NCBI GenBank assembly: GCA_023433505.1
Contig: JAEZCO010000010.1
Span: 1 to 58,807 of the forward strand
Length of the DNA: 58,807 bases
From: Bacillota bacterium
GTDB taxonomy: Bacteria > Bacillota > Clostridia > Acetivibrionales > DTU013
Direction of reading: 5' to 3'
Within the stretch, counting starts at the first letter, position 1; each line of letters opens with the position of its first letter. Shown here piece by piece: positions 52,834 through 58,807 of this stretch. The notes below the pieces were generated by a model that worked only from the letters and a program-made list of their open reading frames with translations, was not told the origin of the DNA and searched no databases. The position numbers and the translations under genes were made by a program.

Positions 52834-54060
52834 ATGACAGACGAAAATGAAATAAATTTAACAAGGAAAAAAGTCGTTGGAAGAATCGCAGGCGGATTTA
52901 CAGCCATCTTGCTTCTACTTACCTTCCTTTCGAGCACCCTCAACAATATGGGCCTCATACGGGTAGAGTCCGCGGACACTAAAAGCGGCGTCCTTACCTA
53001 TACGGTTGAAAAATCAGCTGCCGTCACCCCTGTAAACCTATACGAGGTATACGCGGAGCATGACCTGAGGATCGTAAGCCTTTGGGTAAAAATGGGGCAA
53101 AAGGTGAAAAAGGGCCAGCTACTGGCGGAGTTTGACACGCGTGGGATGGAGGATGAAATAAAAACCAAAACCCTTCAATTGGAAAGAAGCGCTGCCGAAA
53201 AAAAGCTGCTGGCATATAAATATGATCTGGACATCGAGAGCAGCGAAAGGGAGGCAGCCGACGCCCGGAAGGAACTCCTGACCGCAACGGAGCTGTATGA
53301 GGCGGGGGCGGAAACCGCGGCCAATGTGGAAAAGCTGAGGAAGGCATACGAGACTGCCGAAAGGAATTGCCGGAAGCTGCAGGAGGAAAAGGACGCCGAT
53401 CTGGCACTAAAGCAAATGGAAGCGGAAATGCTCGGCCAGAGCGTCAATACGGCCAAAGCGGACCGGATAAGGGCTGAAGCCCTGTATTCTCCGGCTGACG
53501 GTTATCTATGGGAGGTAAACGTCCGGGAAGGCGCTTTTGGAGGGACATCGAAGCCTGCCTTCAAGGTTGCGGGTCCGGGAGGGGTCTATACGGAATTCAC
53601 CGTTGCGATGGAGGAGGGAAGGCAGCTGGCGGTAGGCGACAGGATGACCGTCACCGTCCCGGCCCTTGGCAATAAGAAAATAGAAGCGGAAATAAGCCTG
53701 GTGAACCCATCCGATAAAGAAAACGGGATAGAGGTCACCGCTTTGCTTGGCGATCCCGAGTTGAAAGGAGGTGAGCAAATAAATGTAAGCATAAGCAAAG
53801 AATCTGAATTTTATGATGTAATCATACCCAATTCCGCAGTGCGTACCGATTCCAACGGAAGAAAATTCGCATACGTCATAAAAGAGCGGAAAAGCACTCT
53901 TGGCAAGGAGTATTACCTCCAGAAAGCCTTCCTGTACGTGGCAGCCTCGGATCAGAAGGAAACTGCGGTTTCCTCCGGACTTTCCGCCTTTGAGAAGGTG
54001 GTGACCGAAAGCGACCGCCTTATTATGGCGGGTGACAGAGTGAAAATTTACAGGGAGTAA
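52834..54060 (+). CDS. HlyD/RND-type membrane-fusion adaptor-like protein
   Basis: A 408-aa protein with one N-terminal membrane helix (about 20-40). A lipoyl-like half-motif (VVSLWVKMGQKVKKGQLLAEFDT-type, about 75-98), a long coiled coil (about 100-190, rich in Glu/Lys/Arg/Ala), a second lipoyl half (SPADGYLWEVNVREGAFGG) and beta-barrel domains follow. Such adaptors normally join exporters of the MacB or RND type, yet here it sits between sugar-importer permeases and a binding lipoprotein. The ATG at 52834 follows GGAGGATAAGG. Its partner is unknown. Confidence 0.82.
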   Translation: MTDENEINLTRKKVVGRIAGGFTAILLLLTFLSSTLNNMGLIRVESADTKSGVLTYTVEKSAAVTPVNLYEVYAEHDLRIVSLWVKMGQKVKKGQLLAEFDTRGMEDEIKTKTLQLERSAAEKKLLAYKYDLDIESSEREAADARKELLTATELYEAGAETAANVEKLRKAYETAERNCRKLQEEKDADLALKQMEAEMLGQSVNTAKADRIRAEALYSPADGYLWEVNVREGAFGGTSKPAFKVAGPGGVYTEFTVAMEEGRQLAVGDRMTVTVPALGNKKIEAEISLVNPSDKENGIEVTALLGDPELKGGEQINVSISKESEFYDVIIPNSAVRTDSNGRKFAYVIKERKSTLGKEYYLQKAFLYVAASDQKETAVSSGLSAFEKVVTESDRLIMAGDRVKIYRE

Positions 54061-54117
54061 CTTCTTATTTATATTGTTTATTTATTTATGCTATGATTGA
54101 AGGAGAGGATAAAATTG

Positions 54118-55494
54118 ATGAAGAAAATATGTTTGACCGTACTGGTTATGGCGGTTATACTATGCAATACCGCATGCGGTCCTGCCGGTGCGAATGTGGA
54201 CGGCTCGGCGTCAGAGCCGGCAGGCAGCGTCCGGGAGACCTCGGATACCCGGAGTACCGCGCTTGATATGGGTAAGGATGATAATACCAGGATCACCGTT
54301 GCCGTGGCTATGCCGCAAAGCAGATTCATGGATACTGCCGCAGCCAATTTTCAGAAAAGCAATCCCGGGATCGTTGTTGATGTCAAGTACTATACGGCCA
54401 TGGGGGAGACATTAACCCAAAAAACAGCCGATGGCGGTGAAATGGTTTCCGCTGAAAATACCGATCCGCTGGGAGAAAAATATTTAAAAACCATCAGCAC
54501 GGAACTGATGTCGGGGCAGGGGCCTGATATTCTCGACACGAGGTACATACCCGGAGGCAGATATGCCGATAACGGCTTCCTGGTTGACCTGGGGGAAATT
54601 ATTAAAAAGGACTCTCAGTTTGACAGCAGCCACTACTATGAAAATATAATCAATTACGGGAAATATAAAGACGGTCTGTATACCATGCCCATAGGCTTTT
54701 TAGTAAGTGTTGTGTCAGCTAAATATGGCCTTGGGGCATCCGTTGATACAGGCAAGCTGACATGGGACGCTTTTTTCAAGTCGGCGGAAGAGGCCCTGAA
54801 CGCTCATGGGGTCAAAGGGCCGACGGTCATGCTCTGCCGGCGGACACAGCTTTTTTCTGCTTTGTTTAGAAAAAACTACGGCAGTTTTGTCGACGAGGAA
54901 AGCAAAAAATGCTACTTTACATCGGACACATTCCTCAAAACGATCCGGCTGGTCAAGGAAGCGGAGGATAAAAAGCTGATTTCCGGGCCAAATAAAATTA
55001 AAAGCGCCGTTGATTTGTATCAGCTTCGGGAAATCGAATCAGACGCCAACATCGCGGCACGTTTTAAAAGCCCTGAGGAAAACAGTGAATTCAACATATA
55101 CCCCATCCCTGTCCTCGACGGAGAATCAGGGATGGACATTTCGATATATTATGAGTATGGAATCAATAATAATTCAAAGAGTAAGGGCGCGGCATGGAAA
55201 TTTATAAAATACCTTCTGTCGGAGGAAATACAGGAATCTCCTGAATTGTATGTATTTCCCATTAATAAAAAGGCGGTGGCCGCAAAAAGCCTGCGTGAAA
55301 AATGGACAGATATGAATGCGGTATTGACGGAGGATGAACCTGTCTTTTCCGGAGCGAATGTATATAAAAAGATGAACTGGCAGATTTACAAAATCGCAGA
55401 AGAAGAAGCCCAAAAATATTTTGACGGGAAAAGGTCTGCGGAAGAAACGGCGGACATTATACAAAGCAGGGTTAATGTAGTGATCAGCGAATGA
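54118..55494 (+). CDS. Extracellular solute-binding lipoprotein (family 1 type)
   Basis: A 458-aa lipoprotein. The ATG at 54118 follows AGGAGAGG. The signal sequence ends in NTACG with Cys20 as the probable lipidated residue, although the -3 position is Asn rather than the usual Leu. The mature protein follows the sugar-binding pattern: ITVAVAMPQSRFMDTAAANFQKSNPGI near the start, GQGPDILDTR, a YTMPIGF hinge and KGAAWKFIKYLLSEE near the end. It should bind the substrate of the permeases at 50962-52784. Confidence 0.86.
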   Translation: MKKICLTVLVMAVILCNTACGPAGANVDGSASEPAGSVRETSDTRSTALDMGKDDNTRITVAVAMPQSRFMDTAAANFQKSNPGIVVDVKYYTAMGETLTQKTADGGEMVSAENTDPLGEKYLKTISTELMSGQGPDILDTRYIPGGRYADNGFLVDLGEIIKKDSQFDSSHYYENIINYGKYKDGLYTMPIGFLVSVVSAKYGLGASVDTGKLTWDAFFKSAEEALNAHGVKGPTVMLCRRTQLFSALFRKNYGSFVDEESKKCYFTSDTFLKTIRLVKEAEDKKLISGPNKIKSAVDLYQLREIESDANIAARFKSPEENSEFNIYPIPVLDGESGMDISIYYEYGINNNSKSKGAAWKFIKYLLSEEIQESPELYVFPINKKAVAAKSLREKWTDMNAVLTEDEPVFSGANVYKKMNWQIYKIAEEEAQKYFDGKRSAEETADIIQSRVNVVISE

Positions 55495-55512
55495 CGGGAT
55501 GACGGGGATGGG

Positions 55513-56193
55513 ATGATGCAAAAAAGGGTATTGCTGGTAGAAGACGACGAGAGCCTGAGGGAGGTAGTGACCGATTATTTTGAGAAGGACGGGTTTCTTG
55601 TCGAAGGGGCGTGTGACGGCTTGGAAGCGCTGGAGTTATGGGAAGAGGGCAAATATGACCTGGCGCTTCTGGACATCATGCTGCCCGGAATCGATGGATT
55701 TTCCTTATGCAGGCGTCTCAGGAAGACTTCCTCCGTGCCGATCATCGTCATCACCGCCAGGGATGACGAGGAGGACAAGATCACCGGCTATGAGCTGGGG
55801 GCGGACGACTATGTCACCAAGCCCTTCAGTGCAAAAATTCTGCTGGCAAAATCCAAAAACCTTCTGAAAAGGGCCGACGGAATGTTTGAAAACAGGGATA
55901 TCCTGACGGGAGCCGGCATAAGGGTGGAATTACTCTCCAGGACGGTAACGGTTGACGGAGAAAAAACCGAGCTTTCACCGAAGGAATACGATTTGCTGGT
56001 GGCGCTGATGGAAAACAGGGACAGGGTCATGACGAGGGAAACGCTTCTCACAAAGGTTTGGGGATACGATTACTTCGGGGATTCCAGGGCGGTAGACACT
56101 CATATACGCAGACTCAGGTCAAAGCTGAGCAGTAAGGCGGTACACATTAGGACAAAGCTAAAGGCCGGCTATAAGTTCGAGGAAAGCCTATGA
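55513..56193 (+). CDS. OmpR/PhoB-family response regulator
   Basis: A 226-aa regulator. The receiver domain has acidic pocket Glu10-Asp11-Asp12, phospho-acceptor Asp54 in LALLDIMLPGIDG and Lys in YVTKPFS. The winged helix (about 130-225) includes ELSPKEYDLLVALMENRDRVMTRE and VDTHIRRLRSKL. ATG codons at 55513 and 55516 follow GGGGATGGG. The stop overlaps the kinase start (ATGA), showing translational coupling. It is in one series with the permease, adaptor and binding-protein genes, which are likely targets. Confidence 0.93.
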   Translation: MMQKRVLLVEDDESLREVVTDYFEKDGFLVEGACDGLEALELWEEGKYDLALLDIMLPGIDGFSLCRRLRKTSSVPIIVITARDDEEDKITGYELGADDYVTKPFSAKILLAKSKNLLKRADGMFENRDILTGAGIRVELLSRTVTVDGEKTELSPKEYDLLVALMENRDRVMTRETLLTKVWGYDYFGDSRAVDTHIRRLRSKLSSKAVHIRTKLKAGYKFEESL

Positions 56194-57932
56194 TGGGGGA
56201 AGCCGGAAAGAAACCGGCCAATCTACGGGCCGGGAGGATAGGCATCACCCGTAAGCTGTTTTATGTAACGGCAGGCATGTTTATCATTTTTATATCCATC
56301 CTGCTGCTGACACAATTCTTATTTTTAGGAAAGTTCTATTCTGCCTCAAAAGAAAAACGTTCCGTTCAGGCGCTGGAGGATTTCTGCCGCGATTATGTCC
56401 AAAATGCCTGGGGGAAGTCTGTACTTGACACTGAAGCGGCGTATATGGCAGATAGCTATGGCCTGCAATTGGCCATTTTGAACGATTATGGCAACAACAA
56501 GTACGGCGGGATTGAAATGGCGGTAAGAAATGCGCAAGGCAAGGAAGTCTCTGTCGACCTTCATGATGTATCTCTTGTAGACAGCTTGTTGGCCGGAGGC
56601 ATGCAGGTCGGTAAAAATGTAAGCATAAAGGGCTTCTTTTCGGATAGAGGCTTCAGGCTCCGGCCTTTTAAAATTGAAGTGGAAGGGATGGTCTGGGAGC
56701 GCAACGACGGCGACGAAAGCACCGAGGGCAGGATTGCCGCCGACTGGAGCCATATGGTGCAGGTAGCCGGCACAGTCGAGTATTTGCGGCTGATGAACGA
56801 AAACGAGTATGAAAATGCCGCATCCCCTTTTACAGTACTGAAAGCAGCTTTGAAGCAATGGCAGGAGGCGAATGTCAGGATACCCGATAGGCGCTGCATT
56901 GAGGATTATAAAGATCGTGCCACAGGAAATAATTATAAGCTGTTTATTTTTCCGCTGACCCGGCAGGAGGGGAGCAGGGAGGCTGTATTTGCCATCGTAC
57001 CGCTTCAGCCGGTGGATGAAGCGGTAGAGGTCATCAAGAGTTATCTGGTATACATCTTTCTTGCTGCGCTTGTGTTTGTGCTGATTCTTTCTTACATCTA
57101 TTCCAGGATTGTGACACAGCCCCTGATTGAAATAAATACCGCGGCGCTTAAAATGTCCCAAATGGACTTTCAGGCAAAATGCGGCATTCATTCCCGGGAC
57201 GAGCTTGGCGACCTTTCGCAAAGCCTCAATACCATGTCGTCCAGGCTCGGCTCCACCCTGGCGGAATTGAAGGAATTTGTTTCAAACGCCTCCCATGAGC
57301 TTAAAACGCCTATTGCAGCAATGGGAGGCTATTTGGAAGCATTGAAGGATGATATCCGAAAGGACAAGAGGGAGCGGTACCTGGAGAGATTGCAGTTTGA
57401 GGTCGGCAGGATGAATTCTCTTGTCCGTGACATGCTTGAACTGTCACGTATGGAAACCGGCCCGGAAGTACTGAGGAAGGAACGCTTTGATTTAGGCAGC
57501 CTGCTGGGCGAGATACTGGAAGAATCGGAGGGCCCTGTGAAGGAGAAGCACCTCAGTACGACTGTCAAAGCAGGCCCGGAGCCTGTATTTGTTTTTGCCG
57601 ACCGGATAAAGCTCGGACAGGTGATGGGTAATTATGTAACAAACGCAATCAGGCACACTCCTTATGGCGGAGAGATACGGATTGAAATCAGGACGACCAC
57701 AGATGAAACCGCTTTTTCCATCGAGAACCAGGGGGAGCCGATTCCCAAAGAGAAGCTCGGAAGGATCTGGGAGAGGTTTTACCGAATAGAGTCCTCAAGG
57801 GCAAGGAATAGCGGCGGTACCGGCCTTGGGCTTGCCATATCGGCTAAAATCCTTCAATTGCACAATGCATTTTATGGCGCCAGGAACACAGAAAAAGGCG
57901 TATTGTTTTACTTTATCCTGACTAACCCATGA
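56190..57932 (+). CDS. Sensor histidine kinase
   Basis: A 580-aa membrane kinase. TM1 (about 28-51), a sensing domain of about 230 residues outside the membrane, TM2 (about 287-309), HAMP (about 310-362), HisKA with His369 in NASHELKTPIAAMGGY, and an HATPase domain with the N box VMGNYVTNAIRHTP, an F box ERFYRIESSRARNSGG and the G box GTGLGLAISAK. It overlaps the response regulator by 4 bases. The extracellular domain has no motif I recognise; the neighbouring binding lipoprotein could present its ligand to it. Confidence 0.93.
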   Translation: MMGEAGKKPANLRAGRIGITRKLFYVTAGMFIIFISILLLTQFLFLGKFYSASKEKRSVQALEDFCRDYVQNAWGKSVLDTEAAYMADSYGLQLAILNDYGNNKYGGIEMAVRNAQGKEVSVDLHDVSLVDSLLAGGMQVGKNVSIKGFFSDRGFRLRPFKIEVEGMVWERNDGDESTEGRIAADWSHMVQVAGTVEYLRLMNENEYENAASPFTVLKAALKQWQEANVRIPDRRCIEDYKDRATGNNYKLFIFPLTRQEGSREAVFAIVPLQPVDEAVEVIKSYLVYIFLAALVFVLILSYIYSRIVTQPLIEINTAALKMSQMDFQAKCGIHSRDELGDLSQSLNTMSSRLGSTLAELKEFVSNASHELKTPIAAMGGYLEALKDDIRKDKRERYLERLQFEVGRMNSLVRDMLELSRMETGPEVLRKERFDLGSLLGEILEESEGPVKEKHLSTTVKAGPEPVFVFADRIKLGQVMGNYVTNAIRHTPYGGEIRIEIRTTTDETAFSIENQGEPIPKEKLGRIWERFYRIESSRARNSGGTGLGLAISAKILQLHNAFYGARNTEKGVLFYFILTNP

Positions 57933-57965
57933 AATATGAGGGGGAAAAATAATTTATCAAAACCT

Positions 57966-58017
57966 ATTGACCACACCGGTCAATCACGATATAATTGAAT
58001 TGACCGGTGTGGTCAAT
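57966..58017 (+). promoter_or_regulatory. TetR promoter with two mirrored operator copies
   Basis: Two perfect 19-base inverted copies, ATTGACCACACCGGTCAAT (57966-57984) and its reverse complement (57999-58017), flank the -10 box TATAAT (57990-57995). The left copy contains the -35 box TTGACC (57967-57972) with a 17-base spacer. Each copy is itself a palindrome TTGACC-N5-GGTCAA, a dimeric TetR-type site. Autorepression is the natural reading. Confidence 0.8.
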
Positions 58018-58079
58018 TGACTTTACGTAGCGCAACAGGACTGTCCTGTCAGCATCAAGCCCGGAGAGGAGGAAGGTGC

Positions 58080-58703
58080 ATCTACAGCAAATTTTTCAGT
58101 TTAAAACCCGAGAAGCAGACGCGTATAATCAATGCCGCCTTTAAGGAGTTTGCCCAGAAGGGATATGTCAATGCTTCCACCAACAACATCGTCAAGGAGG
58201 CGGAAATATCCAAAGGGATATTATTTCATTATTTCAACAGCAAAAAGGAGCTCTTTCTGTTCCTGTACGATTTTACCATGGATGTTCTGACGAAGGATTA
58301 TTTCGGCAGGCTGGACGCCACCAGCAGGGATATTTTTGAAAGGCTCAAACAGATATCCTCCTATAAGCTGGAACTGACGGGAAGGTTTCCCGAGATGTTC
58401 AATTTTATTATGGTTGCACATTTTGAAGGGTCCCACGAGGTAAGGGAAGACTTGGACAAAAGGAATAATCAGCTGCTTCTGCAGGCCTATGCAAAGACGT
58501 ATGAAAATATTGATCCTTCTCCCTTCAAAGAAGGGATTGATATAAAAAAAGCAATCGAAATCATTAACTGGACACTGGAAGGTTTTGCTGTCAGGGAGCA
58601 GGAAAAGCTGAAGCATTCCGATAATTTTGAGCAGGAGCTAAAGAATCTCTTTGACAGGTTTGACCCTTACAGGGACATCTTGAAAAAAAGCTTCTACAAA
58701 TAA
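58080..58703 (+). CDS. TetR/AcrR-family transcriptional regulator (apparent ATC start)
   Basis: About 207 residues. The N-terminal HTH (RIINAAFKEFAQKGYVNASTNNIVKEAEISKGILFHYFNSKKELF) is typical, and the ligand-binding C-terminal domain is of ordinary length. Homologues usually begin M-Y-S-K-F-F; here the codon before YSKFF is ATC at 58080. AGGAGG (58067-58072) lies 7 bases upstream, an ideal distance, and no ATG or GTG is in frame before it. A TTG at 58017 would start inside the operator with no ribosome site. It probably represses itself through the twin operator and may control the preceding cluster. Confidence 0.82.
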   Translation: MYSKFFSLKPEKQTRIINAAFKEFAQKGYVNASTNNIVKEAEISKGILFHYFNSKKELFLFLYDFTMDVLTKDYFGRLDATSRDIFERLKQISSYKLELTGRFPEMFNFIMVAHFEGSHEVREDLDKRNNQLLLQAYAKTYENIDPSPFKEGIDIKKAIEIINWTLEGFAVREQEKLKHSDNFEQELKNLFDRFDPYRDILKKSFYK

Positions 58704-58762
58704 GATCATTTATATAAATTACACCAAGTTTTATATCTTTCGCATGAAAGGCATCTAGTGTA

Positions 58763-58790
58763 GGGGCGCCCACGGGTCGCCCCCCCCGGG
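58763..58790. repeat. GC-rich intergenic palindrome near the window end
   Basis: GGGGCG (58763-58768) pairs with CGCCCC (58778-58783), followed by a run of C and GGG. It resembles short palindromic repeats common between genes in clostridial genomes. The window ends 17 bases later, so its full extent is unknown. Confidence 0.4.
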
Positions 58791-58807
58791 AGGACTTGGA
58801 TGGCGAT

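Noticed and set aside
1..58807. tRNA, rRNA and replication-origin features
   Set aside because: No cloverleaf with a TTCGA-type loop, rRNA stretch or DnaA-box cluster was recognised on reading both strands.

Overview
The window looks like a chromosomal segment of an anaerobic, polysaccharide-degrading Firmicute of the class Clostridia, possibly near the Ruminiclostridium/Acetivibrio group. The signs are strong AGGAGG-type ribosome binding sites, S-layer-homology (SLH) anchored surface proteins, Pro-Thr linkers between modules, LplABC-type sugar transporters with a YesMN-type two-component system, and an anaerobe-style iron-storage set. No rRNA, tRNA, CRISPR array or complete insertion sequence was seen.

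Layout. (1) 1-4381, minus: N-terminal 1460 codons of a large secreted subtilase carrying eleven FG-GAP-like repeats, cut by the window edge. (2) 4724-8389, plus: tryptophanase, an SLH surface protein and an unrecognised 173-aa protein. (3) 8496-10342, minus: rubrerythrin-like protein, ferritin, a degenerate heavy-metal-associated domain and a TM1266-like small regulator. (4) 10387-18712: AraC regulator divergent from a sensor kinase/response regulator pair, then a lipoprotein and two permeases of an LplABC-type importer. (5) 18903-44480, plus: a catabolic locus with two uroporphyrinogen-decarboxylase-like proteins, two clan GH-D (GH36-like) enzymes, a Zn dehydrogenase, a class III aminotransferase, a DUF5060/GH140-like glycosidase, and four paralogous ten-Asp-box beta-propellers that resemble GH74. 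Two propellers are secreted with duplicated C-terminal carbohydrate-binding-like modules, one has no signal peptide, and one is an SLH-anchored giant split by a frameshift. (6) 44691-50508: L-rhamnose locus with an aldo/keto reductase, rhamnulokinase, an ASRT-family small protein, rhamnose isomerase and a rhamnulose-1-phosphate aldolase-like protein. (7) 50962-58703: two sugar-type ABC permeases, an HlyD-like adaptor, a binding lipoprotein, an OmpR-type two-component system and a TetR regulator with a twin operator.

Working model (inference). Secreted and cell-wall-bound propellers bind and cut a polymer outside the cell. The LplABC importer, controlled by the kinase/regulator pair, brings oligosaccharides in. 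Cytoplasmic enzymes without signal peptides (the short propeller, both GH-D enzymes and the DUF5060 enzyme) finish depolymerisation, and the dehydrogenase, aminotransferase and rhamnose pathway process the monomers. The nearby rhamnose genes make a rhamnose-containing glycan a reasonable guess at the substrate, but the sequence does not prove it.

The most novel-looking signals are the propeller family, including a probable catalytic Asp-to-Asn change in one copy; two copies of a structured palindromic element upstream of rhaB and of the ASRT-like gene, with a compensatory base-pair change; the hybrid permease/HlyD/binding-protein/two-component cluster; and a TetR gene that appears to start with an ATC codon.
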